Source of the DNA: CAZVYN01 sp964631125
GTDB lineage: Bacteria; Eisenbacteria; RBG-16-71-46; CAIMUX01
DNA length: 55,412 nucleotides
Reading direction: 5' to 3'
NCBI GenBank assembly: GCA_964631125.1
Contig: CAZVYN010000018.1
Span: 1 to 55,412 of the forward strand
Position 1 is the stretch's first letter. Each line of letters opens with the position of its first letter. Below the pieces are notes generated by a model, which saw nothing but the letters and a program-made list of their open reading frames with translations, was not told where the DNA came from and made no database searches. Position numbers and translations under genes: made by a program. Shown here piece after piece: positions 35,517 to 44,082 of the stretch.

Positions 35517-35590
35517 CGGATCGAACCTCCTGGAATCTGTTCTCTGGGCGGTAGGAAGAGTTCCTCCGCTCGGACGTGAGGGCGAAGGGA

Positions 35591-35899
35591 CTACTTCTCG
35601 AGGATTCCGAGGACGTCGTCTTCGCGGAGGATGACGAACTCATCGCCATCGAGCTTGACCTCGCTGCCCGCGTACTTGCCCATCAGGATCCGGTCTCCGA
35701 CCTTCACCTCCAGCTTCTGCACCTTGCCGTCGTCGAGGATGCGACCCGCGCCGACCGCGATCACCTCGCCCTGCGTCGGCTTTTCCTTGGCTGTGTCGGG
35801 GATATAGATCCCGCCCTGCTTCTGCTCCGCCTCTTCCAAACGCTTCACCAGGATCCGATCGCCCAGCGGCCGGATCTTCGTGGCGGTCTTGCTCGCCAT
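35591..35899 (-). CDS. groS: GroES, 10-kDa co-chaperonin
   Basis: 102 residues from the ATG at 35899 with GGAGGAG upstream. It has IRPLGDRILVKRLEEAEQKQGGIYIPDTAKEKPTQGEVIAVG with the mobile loop (about residues 20-35) and ends VILREDDVLGILEK. It caps the GroEL ring. Longer upstream readings of the frame have no support. In transcription order it follows the NtrC-type activator gene after a gap of 480 bases. Confidence 0.98.
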   Translation of the reverse strand: MASKTATKIRPLGDRILVKRLEEAEQKQGGIYIPDTAKEKPTQGEVIAVGAGRILDDGKVQKLEVKVGDRILMGKYAGSEVKLDGDEFVILREDDVLGILEK

Positions 35900-36379
35900 T
35901 AGGTTCGCTCCTCCATCCTGTTGGTCCCTAGGTACTTGACCCACCCGCGTACGTCCGAGGTGTGAATTGGACGCCCGAGATTCGGCGCGCACGGGGGTCA
36001 AGAGATCTGCTCGTTGTGGTGATGACAACCGATGTGCCAGCCGCCTCCGTCGACCTAAGTCGTTGGAGGTCAATCCGCCCGTCGAAGAACCCGGGCTGCC
36101 CTGGACCCGGTGTACCATCGTGGAACGCCGGCCGCGTGTCAATCTGTCAGAACTTTGCGTCCCGCGTTCGTAGTACTCAACCCCCGTCGCGATTCGATGT
36201 TCCAGGGCCTGTGATTACGAGAAGACGGACACCGGCGCCTCGCCGAGGTCCCTTCTGCCATAATGGCACAATCCGAGGAAGAGGTTCTGTTTTGCGACAC
36301 GCCTTCCGCCGCGACGTTCGAGGTCCGCCGCAGGATTCGATTTCATTCATTACATTCATAACAGTGCATATGTTTGCAG
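35900..36379. other. Intergenic region between NtrC-type gene and groES
   Basis: 480 bases with no convincing gene. It holds a sigma-54-like site (36024-36039), a TTGACA hexamer on the minus strand near 36150 that could be part of a vegetative promoter, a 13-base palindrome tgccat-a-atggca (36256-36268), and an A+T-rich stretch (36325-36379) at the end of the activator gene. No CIRCE inverted repeat is present. Confidence 0.5.
36024..36039 (-). promoter_or_regulatory. Sigma-54-like site upstream of groES (imperfect)
   Basis: The minus strand reads TGGCACATCGGTTGTC: a perfect -24 TGGCAC with correct spacing to TTGT, but the -12 C is T. It would give a leader of about 110 bases to groES. Weak on its own; noted because a sigma-54 activator gene lies immediately upstream. 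Confidence 0.3.
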
Positions 36380-37789
36380 CTATTCGCCGCGATATATGTT
36401 TAGTCGTCGATATAATGTCCTCAGACTCACGCCGAGCACCTGCGCCGCCCTAAACATATCTCCATCCACTGATTTGAACGTCGCCTCGATCACCCGCCGC
36501 TCGGCCTCCTCCGCGCTCGTGCCCAACGGAATCCAGATTCCCTCAGACGGATCCGGGAGCTCCTGGAGCTGCGGCGGAAGATCTCCGACTTCCAGCGGCG
36601 CATCCGGGTCGGCCGACAGCACCATCCCGGTGATCGTGTTCTTCAACTCACGGACATTCCCGGGCCAGGAGTAGCGGAGCAGTCGGCTCATGACAGCCGG
36701 CGTCGCGGTCGCGACCGGCGTGCCCGCGGAACTGGCCGCCTCGCGCAGGAAGTGGTCCACCAGGACGGGAATGTCCTGCCGCCGCTGCCTCAGCGGAGGC
36801 AGCTCCAGGGTGACCACGTTGATCCGGTAGAACAGGTCTTCGCGGAAGCGACCCGCCTCGATCTCGGCGCGGAGATCGCGCTGCGTCGAGACGATGAGTC
36901 GGACATCGACACGGATCGGCCGTTCCGCGCCCAGGCGGGTGAGCTCCCGCTCTTGGATGAAGCGCAGCAGCTTGGCCTGCGTGCTGAGCGACAGGTCACC
37001 CAGCTCGTCGAGGAAGAGGGTCCCGCCGTCGGCCATCTCGAATCGGCCCGCGCGCGATTGGACGGCGCCCGTGAAGGCGCCCTTCTCGTGGCCGAACAGT
37101 TCGCTCTCGATCAATCCCTCACTGAGATCTCCGCAGTGGAGCTTGATCAGCGGCGCATTGCGACGTTTCGAGTTCTGATGGAGAGCGGTGGCCAGGAGCT
37201 CCTTGCCCGAACCGGTTTCCCCGAGGATCAAGACCGTCGCGTCGCTCGCGCCGATCTGCGGCACCTTCGCGAGGATCGCCGCGATCGCCGCGGAATTGCC
37301 GACGATGTTGTGCAGCCCGTACTTCCGATCGAGGCGGCGGTTCAGCTCCTGGATCCGCCCGCGCAGGCGCGCCGTCTCCTCGGCCCGCCGCAGCACGGCG
37401 ATCAGCTTGTCGAGGTTGAGCGGTCGCGTCTGATGATCGTGCGCGCCTTCGAAGAGCGCGTGCGTCGCGACATCGATCTGATCCTGTTCGGCGATCAAGA
37501 CCGCGCAGAGGTCCGGGTTGGTGCGCCGCGCGACCTGCAGCAGCCGGATCCCGTCGATGCGGGCGGAGCGCGTCTCCGTCACCAACGCGTCCCAAGAGCC
37601 TTCGTCGAGCGCGTTGTAGGCGCGGACATCGTCCGCCACCACCGTCACTTCGAAGCCCTCTGACTCCAAGCGCCGCGCCGCTCGCTTCGCTTCCGCCCCT
37701 TCCCCGTCGACCAGGAGCACGCGGCTGGGGAGCCATCGATCGGGCGGAATTGCGGAAGGGTGGGCGGAGTCCGGAAGTCCCAGCGGCAT
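36380..37789 (-). CDS. NtrC-family sigma-54 activator with degenerate receiver domain
   Basis: 469 residues. The receiver-like domain (about 22-140) reads RVLLVDGEGAEAKRAARRL and WDALVTETRSARIDGI. The phospho-acceptor position is Glu (E72) instead of Asp, the acidic pair is D-G-E, and the conserved Lys of TKP is Arg (R122). The AAA+ domain is intact: GETGSGKE (190-197), the sigma-54 contact loop GAFTGA (237-242), GTLFLDELGDL (256-266) and the R-finger region REDLFYRINVVTLELPPLRQR. The C-terminus has a Fis-type helix-turn-helix (MFRAAQVLGVSLRTLYRRLNIY). It should drive sigma-54 promoters without normal phosphorylation; Glu may mimic phospho-Asp. It is divergent from the SPFH/zinc-ribbon operon and codirectional with groES-groEL. 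Confidence 0.93.
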   Translation of the reverse strand: MPLGLPDSAHPSAIPPDRWLPSRVLLVDGEGAEAKRAARRLESEGFEVTVVADDVRAYNALDEGSWDALVTETRSARIDGIRLLQVARRTNPDLCAVLIAEQDQIDVATHALFEGAHDHQTRPLNLDKLIAVLRRAEETARLRGRIQELNRRLDRKYGLHNIVGNSAAIAAILAKVPQIGASDATVLILGETGSGKELLATALHQNSKRRNAPLIKLHCGDLSEGLIESELFGHEKGAFTGAVQSRAGRFEMADGGTLFLDELGDLSLSTQAKLLRFIQERELTRLGAERPIRVDVRLIVSTQRDLRAEIEAGRFREDLFYRINVVTLELPPLRQRRQDIPVLVDHFLREAASSAGTPVATATPAVMSRLLRYSWPGNVRELKNTITGMVLSADPDAPLEVGDLPPQLQELPDPSEGIWIPLGTSAEEAERRVIEATFKSVDGDMFRAAQVLGVSLRTLYRRLNIYRGE

Positions 37790-37813
37790 GCGCGCATCCT
37801 ACTCGACTCGGCC

Positions 37814-37829
37814 CGGCACGCCCCTTGTC
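37814..37829 (+). promoter_or_regulatory. Sigma-54-like promoter candidate for the SPFH/zinc-ribbon operon
   Basis: The plus strand reads CGGCACGCCCCTTGTC, matching GGCACG-N4-TTG with correct spacing; the first base and the -12 C differ from consensus. It would start transcription near 37841, about 210 bases before the first gene. It lies in the divergent gap next to a sigma-54 activator gene. Confidence 0.4.
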
Positions 37830-37935
37830 GCGAAGGGAGGCGTATGGAGCCGATGCGATTCGCCCGTGAAGTGAGTAACCCGCGACGAGGCCACGACCTG
37901 CGGTCGCGAGGGCTGACCTTCCGAGTCGGATCGAC

Positions 37936-37959
37936 TTCCTGCACCGAGCATTGCAGGAA
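37936..37959. promoter_or_regulatory. Inverted-repeat operator candidate in the divergent gap
   Basis: ttcctgca (37936-37943) and tgcaggaa (37952-37959) are perfect 8-base arms around an 8-base spacer. The TGCA ends resemble enhancer sites of NtrC-type activators (TGCA-N9-TGCA). It may be the binding site of the adjacent activator. Confidence 0.5.
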
Positions 37960-38052
37960 CGCGTTCCCGAGCCCTTCGACTTGCAACCTGCATCAACCGA
38001 CCCCAACGACGGCGCTCGAGACGCACGGCGCCCAGGTAGGAGCGGAGACGAG

Positions 38053-38583
38053 ATGAAACACGTCGACGACCGGACACCCGCCCGCACGCAGCCCGGGGGA
38101 CGGTTCCTGGAGAACCTCGCCTATCTGGTGCCCGGCTACCGGGGCTACAAGGACAAGGAACTGAGGCGCGAGGAAGACGCCCGGCTGCGCAGCCGCGTGC
38201 TCACGCGACTGCGGGAGATCGGCGCGATCCTCGAACAGCGGCTGGAGAAGTTGGCCGAAGGCGCGCTCGATCCCGCGGCCGACACGCTCGATCGCAAGCT
38301 GCGCCGCTTGGAAGGTCTGGCCGACGCGGTTCGCTACGCCCCGTACGGTTTCGCCGGCTTCTTCGACGCCAACAAGGTCAAGGAGGCGACGCTCGAGCAC
38401 ATCCTCGAGGCCGACCTGCTGCTGTTCCAAGATCTGGATGAGTTCTCCGAGTTGGTGCGCGGCGCGCCGTTCCCGCCGAAGACGCGGGAAGGCTTCACCG
38501 AGTTCTTCCACCTGGTCGAGACCGGCATCGAGCGGATCGAGACCCGGCTGGTGCAACGCGACAAGCTGCTCGGCGACTGCTAA
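38053..38583 (+). CDS. Helical protein of unknown function, first gene of SPFH operon
   Basis: 176 residues from the ATG at 38053 with GGAG five bases upstream. It begins with a flexible stretch, then LENLAYLVPGYRGYKDKELRREEDARLRSRVLTRLREIGAILEQRLEKL, and continues as mostly charged amphipathic helices, with VRYAPYGFAGFFDANKVKEATLEHILEADLLLFQDLDEF in the middle. No signal peptide, membrane segment or catalytic motif is visible. I do not recognise a named family. By position it could fill the place that a PspA-like protein has in similar SPFH/zinc-ribbon loci, but sequence does not show that. Confidence 0.75.
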   Translation: MKHVDDRTPARTQPGGRFLENLAYLVPGYRGYKDKELRREEDARLRSRVLTRLREIGAILEQRLEKLAEGALDPAADTLDRKLRRLEGLADAVRYAPYGFAGFFDANKVKEATLEHILEADLLLFQDLDEFSELVRGAPFPPKTREGFTEFFHLVETGIERIETRLVQRDKLLGDC

Positions 38584-38601
38584 CGCGAGATTGGGGGCCC
38601 C

Positions 38602-39554
38602 ATGTCGATCGCGATGGAGATCCTGGAGTGGGCGGACAGTGCGCCCGACGAGTTGGTGCGGCGCGTTCCCGGCGAAGGCTCGTCCGACATCAAGATGGGC
38701 GCGCAGCTCATCGTGCAGCAGAGTCAGACCGCGCTCTTCTTCCGGGACGGGAAGTGCCTCGATGCGCTCGGGCCGGGACGGCACGTCCTCTCGACGCTCA
38801 ATCTTCCGCTGCTGACCAACCTCTTGATGCTGCCGTACGGCTTCCGCTCGCCGTTCCGCGCCTCGGTCTACTTCGTCAATCGGAAGGTGTTCACCAACCT
38901 CAAGTGGGGCACGAAGAATCCCGTCGTCTTCCGCGACGCCGAGTTGGGATTGGTGCGGCTGCGCGGCTACGGACTCTTCGCGCTGCGGATCGAAGAGCCG
39001 ATGCTCTTCGTCAACACCCTGGTCGGACCGCGCGGCGAATACCATCTCGACGAGATGGAGGAGTTCCTGCGGGACCTGATCGTCGCGCGCCTGAACGACT
39101 TCCTCGGTGAGAAGCTGCGCAGCCTCTTCGACCTGCCGGCCAGCTACAACGAGATCGCCGCGGCCATGAAGGTGCGCATCCGCGAAGACTTCCGACGGTA
39201 CGGGATCGAGCTGACTGACCTCTTCGTCAACTCCATCACGCCGCCGGAAGAGGTCCAACGGTTGGTCGATCATCGCTCAGGCATGAACGTGGTCGGAGAC
39301 CTCGATGCGTTCCTGCGCTTCGAAGCGGCGCGCGCGGCGGCGGATCGAACATTGCGGCCAGCGCCTTGGAGGCCGGAGTCGGCGCGAGTCTCGGACTGGC
39401 GCTCCTTCCTCACCTCGCCCGCTCGAGCGCGCCACAACGGGTCATGGTCTGTTCGGCCTGCGGACACGCCGATCCCGAGGGGGCCCGTTTCTGCGCCGGG
39501 TGCGGCGTCCCGCGCGGACCGCGTCAGGTCGACAAGACGGATCCAACGCCATGA
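38602..39554 (+). pseudogene. SPFH/Band-7 protein with C-terminal zinc ribbon, frameshifted
   Basis: The first part (about 245 residues) is an SPFH domain of the virion-core/YdjI type: LVRRVPGEGSSDIKMGAQLIVQQSQTALFFRDGKCLDALGPGRHVLST, NPVVFRDAELGLVRLRGYGLFALRI, and ADLFVNSITPPEEVQ-like sequence ending DHRSGMNVVGDLDAFLRFEAARAAA. The frame then breaks within gcggcgcgcgcggcggcgg (39325-39343). It resumes one base earlier as ASALEAGVGASLGLALLPHL and the ribbon VCSACGHADPEGARFCAGCGVPR. One missing base restores a 317-residue protein with the standard family layout. The stop overlaps the start of the next gene (ATGA), which supports the restored frame. Either an assembly error or a real break. Confidence 0.8.
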
Positions 39555-41080
39555 GTCACCGGACGCCGCTTGTCGGGCCGACGCCGCTGCGCATCGAGCG
39601 ACGCTGCCCCGGCTGCGGCGCCGAGCTTCGCTACTCCGAGGCCGACCACGCCGCGGCCTGCGGTCATTGTGGTCTGCACGTCGCCGTGCTCCGGCGCGAG
39701 AGCGGCGCTCGGTTCGCCCTCCGCGCGCGCGGCGAGGAAGCGAGTTGGTCCCTCGCGGCCAAGCGCATGCTGCGCGATCGCGGCGTTCGCCTCCGCGAGC
39801 TCTCCACTCCTTGGCTCGTCTACGCGCCTTTCTATCGGCTGACCGCCTCGATCCACTCGTGGTGGCGCACCTCGTCGAACGAGTCGCGCGCCGAGCTGGC
39901 CGAGGTCGCCCACGGCGAAGACGCCTGGCCCGCCTGGGTGCTCTCTGGGCTGGTCAGCGGTTTCCACGAGACTTCGGCGAACGCCTACACCCGCATCCGC
40001 CCGCGCATGCAGGCGCCGCGCGAAGCGGAGCAGTCGGTGCACTTCCGCATCGGCGATTGGGAACAGACGTTGGACGGCGCGCCATCGACCGACTTGGGAG
40101 ATCGCTCCCTCGGAGTCCGCTCGCGCGTTCTCCAAGTGACGCCGATCGAGGAGTTGGTCGCACAGACCACGGGCGCGACCGGCGCGATACCCGCGCGACT
40201 CGCCTGCGAATTGGATCCGGCGGAGGCGCAACGACGGCTGGAACTCTCATTGGCCGAGGCGCAGCGCCCCATCGACAGCGATCCCGATGCGGCGCGCGCG
40301 GTCGTTCGACGGCGTCCGATGCAAGTGATCTATCACCCCTACGTCGTCGTGGAGTATCGCGGACCGGACGGCGACGGCGCCGCGATCCTGGACGGGCTGA
40401 CGGGGCGACCCCGCGTCCTGCTCGACCTGGCCGCGCTCGATCGATTGCGCGACCGGTTGGAGGCGCGTCCGGGGACGCCTGCGGCGTGGAGCTTCGCTCA
40501 GCCCGACGAGTCGCTCGCCACGCTCGTCTGCGATCGCTGCACCTCGCCGCTGGACTGCCCGGCCGGCGCGAAGCTCTTCGTCTGCCCGCTCTGTCATCGC
40601 GTCTTCAGCGCGACTCCCGAGGGGGTCCGCGAGATCGAGGCGATCGGGCTGCGTGCTCCGATCGGCGCCGTTCGCGGCGCGCGTCCGCGCAGCCTGCCGT
40701 TCTATCGTTTCGTCGTGCCGTGTGAAGAGGGGCCGCGGACGGTGTTCCTTCCGGCCGCCCTCGCTCGCCATCCGCGCGCGCTCTGGAGCCTCTCCGCCTC
40801 CTTCAGTCGCCGCGGCCGCGAGTGGCGCGACGGCGACGCCGATGATCCGGTCGAAACGCCGATCGCCCTCTCGCCCGAGGACGCCCGCCCGCTACTTCCG
40901 TTCCTCTGGAGCCTGGCGTTCGACGAACCCGAACTCGAAGACGACTTGGTCGCGCAAGCCGTCATCGAGCTGGTCTGGATCTCCGTCGTGCGCCGGGGAC
41001 GGGACTGGGTCGAGCCGTCCAGCGGACTCGGCGTCGCGTCGAACGCGCTCGGCGCCTGGTCGGTCGAAGCGCGCGTCTGA
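39551..41080 (+). CDS. Double zinc-ribbon protein of the SPFH operon
   Basis: 509 residues from an ATG overlapping the upstream stop. The first zinc ribbon is CPGCGAELRYSEADHAAACGHCG (about 17-39) and the second CDRCTSPLDCPAGAKLFVCPLCHRVF (about 324-349), each with two CxxC pairs. Between them is a mixed alpha/beta region with VYAPFYRLTASIHSWWRT and IYHPYVVVEYRGPDG; the last third has SLPFYRFVVPCEEGPRTVFLPAAL. No membrane segment is evident. TFIIB-type double zinc-ribbon proteins accompany SPFH proteins in YdjG/YdjI-type envelope-stress loci; similarity here is in architecture only. Function unknown. Confidence 0.8.
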   Translation: MSHRTPLVGPTPLRIERRCPGCGAELRYSEADHAAACGHCGLHVAVLRRESGARFALRARGEEASWSLAAKRMLRDRGVRLRELSTPWLVYAPFYRLTASIHSWWRTSSNESRAELAEVAHGEDAWPAWVLSGLVSGFHETSANAYTRIRPRMQAPREAEQSVHFRIGDWEQTLDGAPSTDLGDRSLGVRSRVLQVTPIEELVAQTTGATGAIPARLACELDPAEAQRRLELSLAEAQRPIDSDPDAARAVVRRRPMQVIYHPYVVVEYRGPDGDGAAILDGLTGRPRVLLDLAALDRLRDRLEARPGTPAAWSFAQPDESLATLVCDRCTSPLDCPAGAKLFVCPLCHRVFSATPEGVREIEAIGLRAPIGAVRGARPRSLPFYRFVVPCEEGPRTVFLPAALARHPRALWSLSASFSRRGREWRDGDADDPVETPIALSPEDARPLLPFLWSLAFDEPELEDDLVAQAVIELVWISVVRRGRDWVEPSSGLGVASNALGAWSVEARV

Positions 41081-41101
41081 AACCGAAGCGATGGACCGCC
41101 G

Positions 41102-43918
41102 TCAGGGCCGGGCTGGCTCGGGGGCCTCCGGATCGAGCCCCAGCTCACGCAGCGCCTTGGCCGCGCGGCCCGTGTCGTACGCGCCCGCGCGCGCCAGTGA
41201 CGCGAGGGCGGCGACGGCGATATGTTCCGCGTCGATCTCGAAGAAACGACGCAGCTCGTCGCGCGTGTCGCTGCGTCCGAAACCGTCGGAGCCGAGCGTC
41301 GTGTACGGCCCTGGGGTCCAGCGCGCGATGAGATCGGGCATCGTCTTGACGTAGTCGCTCGCCGCCACGATCGGCGCGGACGCATGCTCACGCGAGAGAG
41401 CGCGCGTCACGTACGGCGTGCGCGCTGTCGCCTCCGGATGGAGGCGATTCCACCTTTCGCATTCGAGCGCCTCCCGCCTCAGCTCCGTGTAACTCGTCGC
41501 GCTCCACACCTCGGCCGCCACTCCGTACTGCCCCGCCAGGATCGACTGCGCCCGCAGCGCCTGCAGGAGGATCGGCCCGCTGCCCAAGAGCCGCACCAAC
41601 GGCGCCGCGGAGGCCTCGTCGCGCGCGGACTTGCCGCGCTCACGCGACCCACCGTGTCCGTTGCTCTTGGCGCGCCCGGACAAGACCGCCTTGGCCAGAG
41701 CCGGGGCCGCGGAGTAGCGATAGAGCCCGCGCACGATCCCCTCGCCCGCTCCCTCCGGCATCTTCGGCTGCTCGTAGTTCTCGTTGTAGACCGTCAGGTA
41801 GTAGAAGACATCCTCGTTGGCCACGAACATCCGATGCATGCCGTCTTGGACGATCGTCGCAACTTCGTAGGCGAAGGCCGGATCGTAGGAGATGCAACTC
41901 GGAACGGTGCTCGCGTGCACGAGGCTGTGTCCGTCTTCGTGCTGGAGTCCCTCGCCGTTCAGCGTCGTGCGGCCCGCGGTCGCTCCCATCAGGAATCCGC
42001 GCGCCCGCGCATCGGCTGCGGCCCAGATCAGGTCCCCCACTCGCTGGAATCCGAACATCGAGTAGAAGATGAAGAACGGGATCATCGGCTGTCCGTGGCT
42101 GGCGTAGCTCGTGCCGGCGGCGATGAACGAGGCCATCGAGCCCGCCTCGGTGATCCCTTCCTCCAGGATCTGCCCATCTCTGGATTCGGTGTAGGAGAGC
42201 AGCATGTCGGCGTCGACCGGCCGGTACTGCTGGCCCATCGCGGCGTAGATCTTGAACTCGCGGAAGAGCGACTCCATCCCGAAGGTGCGCGCTTCGTCCG
42301 GGATGATCGGGACAATGTGTCGACCGAACGTCGGATCCTTGAGCATCTTCCGCAACAGGCGGACGAAGCCCATGGTCGTGGAAACCTTCGGCGACGTCCC
42401 GGTGCCGGCGCGGAACTCCGCGTAGAGCTCATCGCCCGGCACGCTGACCGTGACCGGCTGCTTCTTGCCGTCGAAGATCATGCGCGTGGGCAGGAAACCG
42501 CCGAGAGCGCGCCGTCGCTCCAACAGGTACTCCACCTCTCTGCTCTTCGGCCCCGGATGGTAGTAAGGCGCGTCATCCAACCGATCGTCGGGAATCGGCA
42601 ACTCCAGCCGATCGCGGAAGACCTGCAGTTCCGCCTTCGAGAGCTTCTTCATCTGGTGCGTCGGATTGCGGGCCTCGAAACCGCGCCCCAGCGTCCATCC
42701 CTTCACCGTCTTGGCCAAGATGCAAGTCGGAGCGCCCACGTTCTCGGTGGCCGCCTTGTACGCGGCGTAGACCTTGCGATGGTCATGCCCGCCGCGCCGC
42801 AGCCGCACGAGATCGTCATCGGAGAGATGAGCGACCATCGCCTGCAGGCGCGGATCGGGTCCGAAGAAATGCTCGCGGATGTATGCGCCGCTCTCGACCG
42901 AGAAGCGCTGGTAGTCGCCGTCCAAGGTCTCGTTCATCTTCTCGACCAAGACGCCCTCGGTGTCGTGCTCCAGGAGTTGATCCCACTCGCGCCCCCAGAC
43001 CACCTTGATGACGTTCCAGGAGGCGCCGCGGAAGACCGACTCGAGTTCCTGGATGATCTTGCCGTTGCCGCGCACCGGTCCGTCGAGTCGTTGCAGGTTG
43101 CAGTTGACGACGAAGATCAGATTGTCGAGCCCCTCGCGCGCGGCGAGCGAGAGCGCGCCCAAGGTCTCCGGTTCGTCGGTCTCGCCGTCGCCGATGAAGC
43201 ACCAGACCTTGCGGCCGGTCATGTCGGCGATCCCGCGGTTGTGCAAGTAGCGATTGAAGCGCGCCTGATAGATCGCGCTGATCGGGCCGAGTCCCATCGA
43301 GACCGTCGGGTACTCCCAGAACGACGGCATGAGACGCGGGTGCGGATAGCTGGAGAGTCCCTCCCCGCGCACTTCGCGGCGGAAGTGATCGAGCTGATCA
43401 CTGGTGAGACGCCCCTCCAGGAACGCGCGCGCGTAGATACCGGGCGCGCCGTGTCCCTGGAAGGAGACCTGATCGCCGAGCGTCTCGCCGGATTTACCGC
43501 GGAAGAAGTGATTGAAGCCGACTTCGTAGAGCGTGGCGGTCGAAGCGTAGGTCGAGAGGTGCCCGCCGATCCCCGGGAAGCGCTCGTTCGCCCGGTGGAC
43601 CATCACCGCCGCGTTCCAACGGATCAGTCGCCGGATCTTCAGTTCCATCTGCTCGTCGCCCGGGAACGGCGGCTCCTGCTCCGGGCTGATCGTGTTGATG
43701 TACCGCGTCGCCACCGTCGGCGGCAGCCCGATGTGCAGCATGCGGGCCCGCTTCAGCAGCTTGTAGAGGAGGAACTGGGCGCGGCCCTTGCCCTCTCGCT
43801 CGACCACCTGATCGAGCGCCTCCACCCACTCCATCGTCTCTTGCGCATCGATGTCGGGAAGCTGCTGCTTGAACTGCTCGAAGATCATCGGCTCCGTCCT
43901 CTCGACCTGTTGTCCCAT
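41102..43918 (-). CDS. aceE: AceE, pyruvate dehydrogenase E1 (homodimeric)
   Basis: 938 residues (E. coli 887). The TPP-binding motif starts at GDGETDEPETLGAL and ends in NCNLQRLDGPVRGN. The N-terminus has YINTI and GGHLSTYASTATLYEVGFNHFF, the middle GFQRVGDLIWAAADARARGFLMGATAGRTTLNGEGLQHEDGHS, and the end the transketolase C-terminal domain. It decarboxylates pyruvate for acetyl-CoA. No aceF or lpd lies within the window. A low-complexity, charged insert of about 25 residues (around SNGHGGSRERGKSARDE) precedes the conserved LLGSGPILLQALRAQ. Translation may begin at the ATG ten codons later (MIFEQFKQQL). Confidence 0.97.
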   Translation of the reverse strand: MGQQVERTEPMIFEQFKQQLPDIDAQETMEWVEALDQVVEREGKGRAQFLLYKLLKRARMLHIGLPPTVATRYINTISPEQEPPFPGDEQMELKIRRLIRWNAAVMVHRANERFPGIGGHLSTYASTATLYEVGFNHFFRGKSGETLGDQVSFQGHGAPGIYARAFLEGRLTSDQLDHFRREVRGEGLSSYPHPRLMPSFWEYPTVSMGLGPISAIYQARFNRYLHNRGIADMTGRKVWCFIGDGETDEPETLGALSLAAREGLDNLIFVVNCNLQRLDGPVRGNGKIIQELESVFRGASWNVIKVVWGREWDQLLEHDTEGVLVEKMNETLDGDYQRFSVESGAYIREHFFGPDPRLQAMVAHLSDDDLVRLRRGGHDHRKVYAAYKAATENVGAPTCILAKTVKGWTLGRGFEARNPTHQMKKLSKAELQVFRDRLELPIPDDRLDDAPYYHPGPKSREVEYLLERRRALGGFLPTRMIFDGKKQPVTVSVPGDELYAEFRAGTGTSPKVSTTMGFVRLLRKMLKDPTFGRHIVPIIPDEARTFGMESLFREFKIYAAMGQQYRPVDADMLLSYTESRDGQILEEGITEAGSMASFIAAGTSYASHGQPMIPFFIFYSMFGFQRVGDLIWAAADARARGFLMGATAGRTTLNGEGLQHEDGHSLVHASTVPSCISYDPAFAYEVATIVQDGMHRMFVANEDVFYYLTVYNENYEQPKMPEGAGEGIVRGLYRYSAAPALAKAVLSGRAKSNGHGGSRERGKSARDEASAAPLVRLLGSGPILLQALRAQSILAGQYGVAAEVWSATSYTELRREALECERWNRLHPEATARTPYVTRALSREHASAPIVAASDYVKTMPDLIARWTPGPYTTLGSDGFGRSDTRDELRRFFEIDAEHIAVAALASLARAGAYDTGRAAKALRELGLDPEAPEPARP

Positions 43919-44020
43919 CCACGCCCCGTCCCTGGAGCAGAACCGTCGGCTCGGCTGTCCCAGCCCGGGAGGTTACGGGAGGGGTTGCGGTCGGGCAAGT
44001 CAGGCAAGCACGCGGCGTGG

Positions 44021-44050
44021 GCGAGGGCGAGGGCGAGGGCGAGGGCGAGG
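44021..44050. repeat. Hexamer repeat GCGAGG x5
   Basis: Five perfect copies of gcgagg lie in the 164-base gap upstream of aceE and downstream of the HNH gene. Nothing else clear is visible in that gap. Confidence 0.85.
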
Positions 44051-44082
44051 GCGCGCGGGTGGCGCGGGGTGCGCGGCTGGCG

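Noticed and set aside
36177..36359. Small minus-strand frame of 60 codons between the activator gene and groES
   Set aside because: No ribosome site, no domain, and a composition like the other frames of this non-coding stretch.
35900..36379. CIRCE/HrcA operator upstream of groES
   Set aside because: No TTAGCACTC-N9-GAGTGCTAA or close variant is present.
44021..44050. CRISPR array or direct-repeat array
   Set aside because: The hexamer repeats have no spacers, and no cas-like gene is present in the window.
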